The notes beneath the pieces were generated by a model, which had not been told where the DNA came from, searched no databases, and was given only the letters and a program-made list of their open reading frames with translations. This document shows positions 9,401-17,064 of a stretch of 56,483 nucleotides of DNA, piece after piece. The translations under genes and the position numbers were made by a program. Location: assembly GCA_036268995.1 (NCBI GenBank), contig DATATB010000182.1:1-56483 (forward strand). The letters are read 5' to 3'. This stretch comes from DATATB01 sp036268995. GTDB taxonomy: Bacteria; Planctomycetota; Planctomycetia; Pirellulales; PNKZ01. Position 1 is the stretch's first letter. Every line of letters starts with the position of its first letter.

Positions 9401-9644
9401 GCTGCTGGCGCAAGCGGAGCTGCGTATTTTGGCGCAGGTCTGGCAAATTGGAGACATTCATCTGGAGGACCGGTACGTGGTGTTTCGATATCAGAACCGG
9501 CCGCGGATTCAACAATTGGTCGAGCGGCTGCGAGGCAAGCTGCGAGTGGTCGACGCCGAGAGTGCTTATCTCACGATGCCCAAGGGAGTTGCGGAGCCAG
9601 ACGCGATCTATGCCCTGATAAAATCGCTGTTGCTTCCGGATTGA
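6414..9644 (+). CDS. mfd: Transcription-repair coupling factor Mfd
   Basis: A 1076-residue ATP-dependent DNA translocase that removes stalled RNA polymerase from lesions and recruits UvrA. Order: UvrB-like N-terminal modules with the LPGEFSLRGGILDVF block, an RNA-polymerase-interacting domain around residues 420-475 (NDLVVHIAHGIGRY), the two RecA-like motor lobes with Walker A GDVGYGKT (570-577) and DEEQ box (671-674), motif TATPIPRTL, then RGRVGRYKHRAYCYLL and a C-terminal TRCF domain. All key helicase motifs are intact and the length is close to the usual 1100-1170. I start at the ATG at 6414; the frame stays open upstream to 6198, but the extra 72 residues do not look like Mfd and cross a palindrome. 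It ends in a strong terminator at 9665. Confidence 0.96.
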   Translation: MLETQPTTAFADPLTRLTGRLEAAEGFDSVVASLLAGHGATLDGVRGSASALAAAALVPHCPASLVVVCPHPGDIDDFCEELRLFSSEPIEKFPAWEALPSEASPIDEVVGDRLRVLKLLAAPRGPRLIVSSIQSLLQPVPEPDDLRAQTRKLAAGETVDIDELLKWLASRGYQSTTAVQLPGEFSLRGGILDVFAPDWFDPVRLEFFGDQIESLRRFEVSSQRSLEVLPAIEITALDSGGAHAHFAAHLRANSWFLLIEPGELEEEARHYLNRLDRPAGFHSVSDALRAVYKFPSITASSLSAASMETTCRLRIESVERFSGDIGKVRGELDSAGVGQNVYLICQTAAECQRLEQVFADTQLARAGRLHAVVGRLRSGFRLIDEGVALISGSELFHRTEVARPTRRRLGRVIDSFLELRENDLVVHIAHGIGRYRGLRLLEKEGQAEEHLEIEFDGGTKVYVPASKIELVQKYVGGSKSHPTLAKLGGRAWVRQKEAAEEAVVDLASDMLELQASRAARPGITFPADTDWQREFDAAFPYTETPDQLIGIAAIKQDMQAPRPMDRLICGDVGYGKTELAMRGAFKTVDAGYQVAVLVPTTVLAAQHGRTFRERMSEYPFRIEVLSRFCTGRQESAILRGIADGSVDVVIGTHRLAQADISFSNLGLLVIDEEQRFGVAVKERLKTYRKIVDVLTMTATPIPRTLHMSLLGLRDITNLETPPAERLAVETHVTRFDEELVRHAVLRELNRQGQIFFVHNRIHDIEKVAWRLQQIVPEARIGIGHGQMPEGQLERVMLDFVEHKFDILLSTTIIESGLDIPNANTIFIDDAEQYGLADLHQLRGRVGRYKHRAYCYLLVDPRKSLTTTAARRLTAIEEFSNMGAGFAIAMRDLEIRGAGNILGTEQSGHIAAVGYELYCELLEKTVRRLKHLPPKVVIDASINLPGEAYLPRRYVPDMRLKIDLYRRVARLTTAAELGDLKAEMVDRFGPPPEEVLRLLAQAELRILAQVWQIGDIHLEDRYVVFRYQNRPRIQQLVERLRGKLRVVDAESAYLTMPKGVAEPDAIYALIKSLLLPD

Positions 9645-9664
9645 GCGGCTGGCTATACTCCCCG

Positions 9665-9689
9665 CGCGCAAAAGGATTTGCGCGATTTT
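9665..9689 (+). terminator. Rho-independent terminator after mfd
   Basis: Perfect eight-pair stem CGCGCAAA / TTTGCGCG with AGGA loop, followed by ATTTT, beginning 20 bases after the mfd stop. It separates mfd from the downstream isomerase gene on the same strand, which therefore needs its own promoter. Confidence 0.8.
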
Positions 9690-9789
9690 CCCGTCTCTTG
9701 CTCGTTCGACCGACTCTCTTTCGTCCCCGATTGGCTGCGCGCAGTTGCGCGGCGACGATGGGCGAGGCCAAGGAAGGCGCTGGCATTTT

Positions 9790-11682
9790 GTGACCAGACT
9801 CTTCTACAGCACTCTCTACGCTGTGACCGCGGCCGCCGCGTGCGCGATTTGGGCCCGGCATGAAGAGAATCCCGCCTTGCGCGACCTGGTGGGCGTGCGC
9901 CGCGCCAATGCGCAGTCACCCGATCCATCGAATCCTTTGAATGGCGATCCGGCCGCCAACCCGCTGATGAATGGCGCCGGCATGAACGGCGGCATGAACG
10001 GCGGCATGAACGGCGGCATGAATGCGATGAACGGGATGAACGGCGCGGCGAACCCGGCCAACTTGAACTCGATGATCCTTAGCCGGCCCGAGGTCGGCAA
10101 AGCCGTGTCGCGTCCGGATGCCTGGCCCGGCGGCCCGTCCAGCCCTTCCGCTCCTACGACGTCTGCGGTGCCCGCCGCCGATGGCCTGCCGGGCGTCTCG
10201 ATTTCGTCGGTGCCGGTGATCCCCGGCGTGGGCACTCCGTATTCGTACAATCCCAAATTGCCCGATGGCGGACAATCGGCCGCGGCTACGGCCGGCCGCA
10301 TGGAGTTCAGCCAGCCGGGCTCGGGCCCGATCTCTGCTTCACAGGCCGCCATGGCCGCCACTTCGTGGAGCATGGCCAAGGAGCTCGAAGGGACCAAGAT
10401 CCTGGCCCGCGTGGGCACGGAATACATCCTGGCGGCCGACGTGCTGGGACCGGTCAACGAAATTATGGCGCGCAACGCCGACAAGATTCCGCCGAATCAA
10501 TACGACACGATTCGCGAAAACATGATCAAGCAGCGTCTGGACAGCTTGATCCAGACGAAAATGGTGCTGGACGTTGTTCGCCGCAAAATCCCGGAAGAAG
10601 GCTTCAAAAAGTTTTCGGAAAAAATCGGCGAACAGTTCGACAATGTGGAAGTGCCCAAGGCGCTGGTCAAGTCGGACCTCAAGACACCCAAGGAATTGGA
10701 CGAGGATCTGCGCAAGACGGGCAGCTCGCTGGAGCGTGAAAAGCGGGCCTACATCGAGCGGCAGATGTCCATGATCTGGGTCCACCAGAATGTCAAGAGT
10801 GACGACGAAGTTACGCACGAAGACATGGTGAAGTATTACCGCGAGCACGAACACGAATACGACTACCCAGCCAAAGTGAAGTGGGAGCAGATCCTGGTGC
10901 GCTTCGACCGCTGCCCCAAGAGCGAGGCCTATCGGAAGCTGGCCGAGGCGGGCAACAAAATCTTCGACGGCGCCGACTTTGCCGCGGTGGCAAAAAGCGT
11001 TTCGCAGGGCATCACGGCTAGCACGGGCGGCGTTCACGACTGGACCACCAAAGGCAGCCTGGTCTCCGAAGAAGTCGACAACGCGCTGTTCACGCTGCCG
11101 GCCGGAAAGCTCAGCCCGATTCTGGAAGACGCCAAGAGCTTTCAGATTGTCCGCGTCGTCGAGCGCAAAGACGCGGGGCGCACGCCGTTCACCGAGGCCC
11201 AGGGGGAAATCAAGCGGCGCTTGAAGTGGGAGCGGTCGCAGGTGGCCGGGCAAAAATACGTCACCGAGATACGCAAACAGGTCAAGGTCTGGACTATTTT
11301 CGACGAGCACGAAGCCGACGACCTGGTGCCGGCCAAACGGAAGCCCGGCGATTCGAAAACGCCGGCCGACGCGGCTCCGCCAAATATCGCGGGTCCGGCC
11401 ACGGCCCAGCCGCCCAGCATGGCGCCGCCCAGCACACCGCCGGCCGGCATGCCATCCACGCCGCCAGCCGTCGCCGTCACCGGCAGCTCGCCGCAGCCTT
11501 ATCCAGTGGCCGGCCAGGCCGCAGCCCAGGCCTCTCCGACTGCCGGCTCGGGCTATCCGACTGCCGGCCCAGGCTATCCGCCTGCCGGTTATCCGGCCAC
11601 GGGCGGCGGAGCTCCGCCGGCCTATCCGACGACCAGCGCCGCCCCTGCCGCCGGCCAGCCTGGCGCACCGCGATATCGGTAA
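9790..11682 (+). CDS. Secreted peptidyl-prolyl isomerase, PpiC/SurA type
   Basis: A 630-residue exported folding factor. The start is a GTG at 9790 with AAGGAAGG upstream; it gives a hydrophobic signal segment (RLFYSTLYAVTAAAACAIWA). Residues about 63-82 hold Gly-Met-Asn repeats encoded by a 12-bp tandem repeat, followed by a Pro/Ser-rich linker. A SurA-like helical chaperone part follows (about 200-355), then one parvulin domain (about 360-475, from KVKWEQILVRF through the GGVHDWTTKG and LPAGKLSPI blocks). The last 120 residues are Pro/Ala/Gly rich with YPTAG/YPPAG units. It probably works on envelope proteins. It is larger than typical PpiC because of the two low-complexity ends. No coupling to mfd. 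Confidence 0.85.
   Translation: MTRLFYSTLYAVTAAAACAIWARHEENPALRDLVGVRRANAQSPDPSNPLNGDPAANPLMNGAGMNGGMNGGMNGGMNAMNGMNGAANPANLNSMILSRPEVGKAVSRPDAWPGGPSSPSAPTTSAVPAADGLPGVSISSVPVIPGVGTPYSYNPKLPDGGQSAAATAGRMEFSQPGSGPISASQAAMAATSWSMAKELEGTKILARVGTEYILAADVLGPVNEIMARNADKIPPNQYDTIRENMIKQRLDSLIQTKMVLDVVRRKIPEEGFKKFSEKIGEQFDNVEVPKALVKSDLKTPKELDEDLRKTGSSLEREKRAYIERQMSMIWVHQNVKSDDEVTHEDMVKYYREHEHEYDYPAKVKWEQILVRFDRCPKSEAYRKLAEAGNKIFDGADFAAVAKSVSQGITASTGGVHDWTTKGSLVSEEVDNALFTLPAGKLSPILEDAKSFQIVRVVERKDAGRTPFTEAQGEIKRRLKWERSQVAGQKYVTEIRKQVKVWTIFDEHEADDLVPAKRKPGDSKTPADAAPPNIAGPATAQPPSMAPPSTPPAGMPSTPPAVAVTGSSPQPYPVAGQAAAQASPTAGSGYPTAGPGYPPAGYPATGGGAPPAYPTTSAAPAAGQPGAPRYR
9979..10022 (+). repeat. 12-bp in-frame tandem repeat
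   Basis: Three complete and one partial copies of GGCATGAACGGC inside the isomerase gene, encoding Gly-Met-Asn-Gly units. The unit is a multiple of three, so copy-number changes would only alter length of the linker. Confidence 0.85.
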
Positions 11683-11705
11683 AGTCGCGGACGCTCCGCG
11701 CCCTG

Positions 11706-11771
11706 GTAGCGGAATTCGTGAGAATTCCCAGCGCCCCACGGACGCGTCGGAAGTCTCACGACTTCCGCTAC
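11706..11771. repeat. GTAG-footed palindromic repeat, second inverted pair
   Basis: Units at 11706-11728 and 11749-11771, opposite orientation, same design as 5021-5088: GTAGC foot, seven-base stem, GTGA loop. Stems here are GGAATTC/GAATTCC and GGAAGTC/GACTTCC. It sits between the convergent isomerase and CPBP genes. Confidence 0.85.
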
Positions 11772-11790
11772 GACGCGCTCGGGATGGAGA

Positions 11791-11813
11791 CGCGACCAAC
11801 GGTCGCGGCTTTA
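11791..11813. repeat. TAAAGCCGCGACC-type palindrome overlapping a stop codon
   Basis: CGCGACC and GGTCGCG form a stem around a short AAC loop, followed by GCTTTA. Read on the minus strand the element begins TAAAGC, and that TAA is the stop codon of the CPBP gene. Two further copies, inverted to each other, lie at 22188-22265. Confidence 0.75.
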
Positions 11814-12812
11814 TGGGGCCAGCCCGTGGCCTTTGCTGCTGAGGGTTACCCACAGCGCCAGCAGGCTGCTCAGGTTGAAGAGAAAGTGCAGGGTGACTGA
11901 AGCCCAAATGCGGTGCGTGCGCTGATAGAGAAAACCTAGTACCAGGGCCAGCAGAAACAGCGGAATAGGCGCCGGCCCGTGGCCGAAATGCAGCAAGGCA
12001 AAAATGGCCGAGCTGAGAATGATCGGCCGCCACGCAATGGGAGCGCGTCCATCCGGCATGAACTGCGCTGCATCGGCATGCGGCTCGTTCGATTCGAGCC
12101 AGCCCTGCAAGACGACGCGAAACAACAGCTCCTCGATCAACGGCGCCACGGCCACGGCGGCGCCCGTAGCGATCAACACGCCCGACACTTCGGTCGTTTT
12201 GCTGAGGAACGTCACGATCGGATGCTCGCCCGGCCAAAACGCGCTCAACAAGGTGTTCAGCAATTGAACGGGCACCACGGCGACAAAAAAGCCGATCACT
12301 CCTGCGCGGATGTCGTACGCCAGACGTGTGAGCGGCAAACCCAAGTCGGCCCATGAGGCACCGGCGCGGCCGAAACACAAAACGGCAACCACCGCCAGGC
12401 CGAACAGCACATTGACCATAGCGTTGGCCAGCAGCGCGGCTTTCATTTCCGGAATGGTCAAGGGGCGGTGCGACGCGGCAGGCTCGTCACCAGCTTCGGC
12501 CTTCGCGCCGTCGGCGACGTGCGGTTTAGTACGTTGCTCAGGCGGAACCACGGAACTAGCGGCCGGCCGATTCGGCCCGCTGCGCGCCCAATCTTGTGCG
12601 ACGCGGCTGAACCCAAAATGCAGCAGCAGGTACGCCAGGAAAATGGCCAGCAACTGCCAGCCGCTCCAAGGCACGCGGCGGCGCGGTTCATCATCGAGCA
12701 AAGCTTGTCCCCGCAGCCAGCGTTTGCCAATCCACAGCCACAAGGCCGCGCTGGCGGCGAGCACCGCGATCACCACTCCGCCGGCCAAGGTCGTCAGCGG
12801 AGTAGGATCCAT
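11811..12812 (-). CDS. CPBP family intramembrane glutamic protease
   Basis: A 333-residue polytopic membrane protein of the CPBP (Abi/Rce1-like) family, proteases of the membrane bilayer. The signature EELLFRVVLQGWLE is at residues 227-240, and a second motif block follows with HFGHGPAP and a final HFLFNLSS in the last helices; these supply the catalytic Glu and His residues known for the family. About eight membrane segments are visible, plus a polar cytoplasmic region around residues 85-125. I prefer the ATG at 12812; a GTG seven codons upstream (12833) is possible. It follows pgsA after 69 bp on the same strand and may be the last gene of a rimO-pgsA unit. The substrate is unknown. The stop codon is provided by a palindromic repeat. 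Confidence 0.85.
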   Translation of the reverse strand: MDPTPLTTLAGGVVIAVLAASAALWLWIGKRWLRGQALLDDEPRRRVPWSGWQLLAIFLAYLLLHFGFSRVAQDWARSGPNRPAASSVVPPEQRTKPHVADGAKAEAGDEPAASHRPLTIPEMKAALLANAMVNVLFGLAVVAVLCFGRAGASWADLGLPLTRLAYDIRAGVIGFFVAVVPVQLLNTLLSAFWPGEHPIVTFLSKTTEVSGVLIATGAAVAVAPLIEELLFRVVLQGWLESNEPHADAAQFMPDGRAPIAWRPIILSSAIFALLHFGHGPAPIPLFLLALVLGFLYQRTHRIWASVTLHFLFNLSSLLALWVTLSSKGHGLAP

Positions 12813-12881
12813 CGATCGAAGCCGCCGGGGCACGGTGTGGAAGATTGCGTCGCCGCGAGGCCCGACCGCCGGGCAGTTGAT

Positions 12882-13484
12882 TTACTCACGCACCAGCCGG
12901 AGGGCCGTGCGGATGTAGGCCACGCCCGAGTAAACCGTCAGCACGACGGTGATCCAAATCCAGGAGGTGACCAGCGGCGGCAGCCAGCCTGGAACTTCAG
13001 CATCGGCCGGATAGCTGAGATAGAACAGCGAACAGCCGGCCGCGATGCACTGGGCCAGCATCTTGAGCTTGCCGCTGGTGGCCGCCGAAAAGTCGGCCCC
13101 CTGCTGCTCGAGAAAACCACGCAGCGCCGTGATCAGCAGCTCGCGGCCGACAATCAACACCACGACCCAGGCGTGCATGCCCAGCGCCCGCAGGCCGGGG
13201 CTGGGGTTTGCTGCCAGAAAGATGAACGTGCCGCAGATGATGATCTTGTCGGCGAAGGGGTCGAGAATGCGGCCCAGCGTCGTGACCATGCCGTACTTGC
13301 GGGCCAGGTAGCCGTCCAGCCAATCCGTGCCCGCCGCGATGACGAAGACCACCAGGGCGGCCACGTAGCAGTCCCAGACCATCAGCACGAACAGCACCAG
13401 CGAGAGCAACAATCTCAGGCTGGTCAGTTGGTTGGGGAGATTGAAGATCGAGGCGCGCGACTGGTTCTTGGCGGTCGTGGCCAC
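12882..13484 (-). CDS. pgsA: CDP-diacylglycerol--glycerol-3-phosphate 3-phosphatidyltransferase
   Basis: Makes phosphatidylglycerol phosphate, the committed step to phosphatidylglycerol and cardiolipin, in the inner membrane. The CDP-alcohol phosphotransferase signature is complete: D54, D57-G58, A61-R62, G71, D75 and D79 with exact family spacing. About six transmembrane helices in 200 residues match the family. The start chosen is GTG at 13484 because AAGGGG stands six bases before it; a TTG ten codons upstream keeps the frame but adds only polar residues. It lies 56 bp downstream of rimO on the same strand. Confidence 0.92.
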   Translation of the reverse strand: MATTAKNQSRASIFNLPNQLTSLRLLLSLVLFVLMVWDCYVAALVVFVIAAGTDWLDGYLARKYGMVTTLGRILDPFADKIIICGTFIFLAANPSPGLRALGMHAWVVVLIVGRELLITALRGFLEQQGADFSAATSGKLKMLAQCIAAGCSLFYLSYPADAEVPGWLPPLVTSWIWITVVLTVYSGVAYIRTALRLVRE

Positions 13485-13540
13485 ATGCGGCCCCTTTTTT
13501 TCAGCGTTCGGCAATCAACGATGGCGTAGCATATTCCGCC

Positions 13541-14959
13541 TTATCGGCCGCGTCCAAGAGCAGCCGCTACTAAATCATACTCTCGGCTGGCAACCACCTC
13601 GCAGGGCACGATCTGCCCGGACCGCAGTTTTTTGCCCGTCACGTAGACCACCGAGTCGACATCCGGGGCATCGGCATAGCTGCGGCCGATCCAGGCGTCC
13701 TTGGCCTCGGGCAGCGGCGCATCCAGCAGCACGTCAAGCTGCCGGCCAATTTGTCGCTCATTCCACTGGAAGGCGATCTCCTGCTGCACGGCCATCAGCC
13801 GCTCGCGACGCTCGGCCTTGACCTCGTCGGGCAAGTGGCCATCCAGCCGTGCGGCCGGGGTATCCGGTTCCAGTGAATAGGTGAACACGCCCAGCCGCTC
13901 AAACCGCTGCTGGGCCACGAATTCGGCCAGTTCGTCGAACTGCTCGTCGGTTTCGCCGGGGAAGCCGGTAATGAACGTGGTCCGCAGTACGAGATTGCCA
14001 ATGGCACTTCTCAGCTTGGCCAGCAGTTCCTCGGTTTCGGCCCGTTTCACGCGGCGCTGCATTCGCCGCAACATGCCGTCGTTGATGTGTTGCAGCGGCA
14101 GGTCGAGGTACGGCACGATTCGCCGGGCACTGGCCAGCACTTCGATCAGCTCGTCGCTGAAGTACATCGGATACAGGTACATGACGCGAATCCAGTCCAG
14201 GCCTTCCACCTGGTCCAGTTCGCGCAGCAATTCGGCCAGCCGCGGCCGGCCGTAAAGATCCATGCCGTAGTAGGTCGTGTCCTGGGCCACGATGTTCAGC
14301 TCGCGCACGCCGTCGGCCGCCAGCTCGCGAGCTTCGGCCAGGACTTCCTCGATCGGCTTGGTGGCATGCTTGCCGCGCATCTTGGGAATCGCGCAGAACG
14401 TGCAAAGGCGGTCGCAGCCTTCCGAAATCTTGAGGAACGCAAAATGCGGCGGCGTGATTCGCAACCGATTGCGGTCCGACAGCGGCCGCGTGGGGGCCGG
14501 CTGAAACACACTGCGCTGCTCGCTCAAGCCGCCCATTAGCCGATCGGCCACTTTCGTCACATGGTCGCGGCCAAACACGCCCACCAGTTGATCGATGTCG
14601 GGGCACTTTTCCAGCAGCGACTCTTTCTCGCGCTCAGCCAGGCAGCCGGAGACGATCACGCCCTTGATGGCCCCGCGGCGTTTGAGTTCGAGCATTTCGT
14701 GAATAGCCGCAAACGACTCGTCGCGTGCCCGTTCGATGAAGCCGCACGTATTGACGACGACAAAATCCGCCCCTTCCGGCTCGCTGACCAGCCGGTAGCC
14801 ATCCAGTTGCAGCAGCCCCAGCATCCGCTCGCTATCTACCAGATTCTTGGGACAGCCAAGGCTGACGAAGGAGTAGGAGCCCTTGGGACCAGCAACGTCG
14901 GCAACGGCCGGCCTGGTCTCGGGCGTTGGATCACAGATGGGTAGCTGCAAATTTGTCAT
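13541..14959 (-). CDS. rimO: Ribosomal protein uS12 methylthiotransferase RimO
   Basis: A 472-residue radical SAM enzyme that adds a methylthio group to the conserved aspartate of ribosomal protein S12. The N-terminal domain binds one 4Fe-4S cluster through C36, C72 and C106 (SLGCPKN, NTCGF, SGCLAE). The radical SAM cluster cysteines are C182, C186 and C189 in GCDRLCTFCAIPKMRGKH. The RimO-type rather than MiaB-type identity rests on the SLGCPKNLVDSE and NTCGFIERARDES segments and the C-terminal TRAM-like region. The ATG at 14959 is the natural start, with about 25 residues before the core. Probably the first gene of the unit with pgsA. Confidence 0.94.
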   Translation of the reverse strand: MTNLQLPICDPTPETRPAVADVAGPKGSYSFVSLGCPKNLVDSERMLGLLQLDGYRLVSEPEGADFVVVNTCGFIERARDESFAAIHEMLELKRRGAIKGVIVSGCLAEREKESLLEKCPDIDQLVGVFGRDHVTKVADRLMGGLSEQRSVFQPAPTRPLSDRNRLRITPPHFAFLKISEGCDRLCTFCAIPKMRGKHATKPIEEVLAEARELAADGVRELNIVAQDTTYYGMDLYGRPRLAELLRELDQVEGLDWIRVMYLYPMYFSDELIEVLASARRIVPYLDLPLQHINDGMLRRMQRRVKRAETEELLAKLRSAIGNLVLRTTFITGFPGETDEQFDELAEFVAQQRFERLGVFTYSLEPDTPAARLDGHLPDEVKAERRERLMAVQQEIAFQWNERQIGRQLDVLLDAPLPEAKDAWIGRSYADAPDVDSVVYVTGKKLRSGQIVPCEVVASREYDLVAAALGRGR

Positions 14960-15071
14960 TCGTTTTTCGAGCTAATTGGTGCGTCGGTCTTCAAGAATGC
15001 GAACGTAGGAGTAGATGATTCTTCACCCTTGACGTTCGTTGTGCACTGTTGCTGGCACTAATGCTCAACCT

Positions 15072-15317
15072 CTAACTCTGGGGAATTGTGGAATCCACTT
15101 GCGAGATGCGTTCCATAAGCATTAGGGAAACGGTCTCAAAGCGGTCAACGAGATCAGGCGAGTCGCTCACAAACGTGAACAGGATCACGAAATTGCGGCC
15201 GACTCTCGCCATTTCTGGATGTCGGATGTCGAAGGTTTGACCACTCGCCATGTGGACACGAAACGGCCGAAACGGCTGAGCCCGCAGGTAGCTATTGAAT
15301 TCTTGTGGCGCAATCAT
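15072..15317 (-). CDS. Small hypothetical protein, tandem paralogue 1
   Basis: An 81-residue protein nearly colinear with the gene at 15385. The shared core is YLRA-PFRPFR-HMASG-TFDIRHPEM in residues 10-36, followed by a hydrophobic strand region and an acidic C-terminal helix ending near SQ-D. The pattern suggests a small beta-rich fold, without signal peptide or membrane segment. I recall similar short proteins in many planctomycete genomes but know no function. Its start ATG lies 67 bp after the stop of its paralogue, so the two are probably co-transcribed. Confidence 0.75.
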   Translation of the reverse strand: MIAPQEFNSYLRAQPFRPFRVHMASGQTFDIRHPEMARVGRNFVILFTFVSDSPDLVDRFETVSLMLMERISQVDSTIPQS

Positions 15318-15384
15318 ACAAGTTGGTCCAAGGATCTTGGCTGCAAACGCTTACTCCCGTGGGTTCATCATGTCATTGACTCTC

Positions 15385-15630
15385 TCACGTGCTCGACGCA
15401 GCCGCATCCAGCTGCGAAATTGAGTCGATAAGCAGTAGCGAATCGCTGTCCCAATCGTCATGCACGGCCGGATCGTCGGCGACCAACGAAAACACAACTA
15501 GGTCGGCTTTGCCCATGTGCACCATCTCAGGATGGCGAATGTCAAACGTGCGGCCGCTGGCCATATGAAGCCGAAATGGTCGAAATGGCTCGGCTCGCAA
15601 ATAGCGCTTGATGTCTTGCGTGGTCATCAT
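15385..15630 (-). CDS. Small hypothetical protein, tandem paralogue 2
   Basis: Also 81 residues, upstream member of the tandem pair. It keeps the same core (YLRA-PFRPFR-HMASGRTFDIRHPEM) and similar C-terminal design, but the central strands and last 40 residues have diverged, so the duplication is not recent. ATGs at 15630 and 15627 are adjacent; I use the first. No Shine-Dalgarno of note. It is divergent from the isomerase-like gene at 15788 with 157 bp between. Confidence 0.75.
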   Translation of the reverse strand: MMTTQDIKRYLRAEPFRPFRLHMASGRTFDIRHPEMVHMGKADLVVFSLVADDPAVHDDWDSDSLLLIDSISQLDAAASST

Positions 15631-15787
15631 GCCAGTTTGCCCAATTTTACGCTCGACGCCCTAACCTGTCCTGCCGGCCATTGCGACGCCGCATCGTGCC
15701 GATCCATACTATTCCATTCGGCTTGATTAGACGAGGGCCGGAAGCAGCGTAAAGGGCTTGTACGGGCCGATTTTCGGTGTTTTTTAC

Positions 15788-17041
15788 ATGCAGCGTCGAC
15801 CCATCGAGCCGCTAATCCTGCAACCGGCCGCCGCGGAGGGCGACGGCGAGCGTTTTTCCGCAAACCTGGCGGCCGCCAGGCCGGCTTTGGCCGCTGCACG
15901 AAATGAGTTGCTGGCCACTTGGCAAACGGTGCCTGGCCCGGGCCTGCTGGCTGCCCGGCGACTGCTGGACGAGTATCGCGCAGGCGGCGGCCGGATTGCC
16001 CGGCAAAGCCAGCTCGGGCAAGTCCTGGCCCGGGCTCGGCTCGTAGCCGATCAAGTCGACCGCGTCGTGGTGATCGCCGGCCGTGACGTGTGCCTGGCTG
16101 CCAAGGCCGTACTGGCAAGCTGCGCCCATCCTCACCACAACGAACTCTCGCGGGCCGAGCGCGGCGGGTATCCCCGGATTCATTTGGAGTCTGGGCCGGT
16201 CGACAACGACGCACTGGCCGGCCTGTTGGACCTACTGGCCCCGTCACGCGTCAGCACTGGTCTGGACAGCCGTTGGGCCTTGATTAGCCTCGACGACGGG
16301 ACTATCGAAACGGCGGCCAAAACGCAGGTGCTCGCGCAGGCATTGGAGAATGTCCTCGCCGGTGATCGCGAGCGGCTGGAGCAACTCTTGGTGAAGCTTC
16401 CCGGTCCAGGCGGTTCAAGCCTCAGCGATCCCTTTACTCCCGGCGTGCTGATGCCGTCGGCGCTGGCAGGCTTGGACGTAGTCGGTCTGCTGTCCGGCGC
16501 GGCGGCCATGATCGAGCGCTTTATCAGTGACCCGCCGCAAAATTGCCCTGCGCTGCAATTAGCCGGGCTTTGCCACCTGGCCGGCCCAATAACCGAGGCA
16601 TGCCAAATGACTGTTTGGTCGCAATCGCTCGAGTCGGTCGCCCACTGGCATGGCCGGCTGCGGGAGCAGACGCTTGGCGATCGTCCGGCGAGCTCGCGGG
16701 AAACGAGTTCGCAGGAAAATGGCTCTAAATCCGCGAGCGACTTGCACCACCATCGGCCGGCGGAAAAGATAGGTCCCAGACAACTGGTCCTGAATGTCGT
16801 CGCCGAGCGGCTGCGTCGCGATCGCCTGGAGATCGAAGGCAGGCCGCTCTCGGAGATGATGGACAGAGCACGGGCCGCAGCCCTGGCGGCCCAACAAGTT
16901 GCCGGCCAGCCGGTCGTCGAGTTGCGTTTGCCGCACATCGACGAATGTTCGATCGGACAGCTTTTGCAGCTCTTGCTGTTGACGGCGGCCGTCGAGGCCC
17001 GGCTGGCTTTAAATCAAAACCCAAAACTCACGCACGCCTAA
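15788..17041 (+). CDS. Degenerate glucose-6-phosphate isomerase homologue (probable pseudoenzyme)
   Basis: 417 residues. Several blocks match bacterial phosphoglucose isomerase in the right order: HNELSRAERGGYPRIHLES with VDNDALAGLLDLL near 120-150, FTPGVLMPSALAGLDVVGLL near 218-237, and a C-terminal LPHIDECSIGQLLQL. The catalytic and sugar-phosphate residues are not kept. The family's GIGGS loop is AGRDV at 97-101; SKSGGT is SLDDGT at 167-172; the arginine motif GGRxSxxSP becomes GGSSLSDP; the ES-GK acid motif reads EQTLGD; and the final lysine helix is missing. There is no stop or frameshift, so it is translated but probably inactive as an isomerase; a regulatory or binding role is possible. 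The ATG at 15788 is preferred over a TTG ten codons upstream. The UPF0173 gene follows 23 bp later. Confidence 0.72.
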   Translation: MQRRPIEPLILQPAAAEGDGERFSANLAAARPALAAARNELLATWQTVPGPGLLAARRLLDEYRAGGGRIARQSQLGQVLARARLVADQVDRVVVIAGRDVCLAAKAVLASCAHPHHNELSRAERGGYPRIHLESGPVDNDALAGLLDLLAPSRVSTGLDSRWALISLDDGTIETAAKTQVLAQALENVLAGDRERLEQLLVKLPGPGGSSLSDPFTPGVLMPSALAGLDVVGLLSGAAAMIERFISDPPQNCPALQLAGLCHLAGPITEACQMTVWSQSLESVAHWHGRLREQTLGDRPASSRETSSQENGSKSASDLHHHRPAEKIGPRQLVLNVVAERLRRDRLEIEGRPLSEMMDRARAAALAAQQVAGQPVVELRLPHIDECSIGQLLQLLLLTAAVEARLALNQNPKLTHA

Positions 17042-17064
17042 AAAACCCGAACGGGAGTCCATCG

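Noticed and set aside
10339..12378. 679-codon minus-strand open frame
   Set aside because: It lies antisense to the isomerase gene and extends into the CPBP gene in another frame. Composition is Arg/Ala/Gly/Pro, as expected for a shadow in GC-rich DNA.
12468..13529. 353-codon plus-strand frame across CPBP and pgsA
   Set aside because: Antisense to two well-supported genes and rich in Arg, Gln and His without protein-like pattern.
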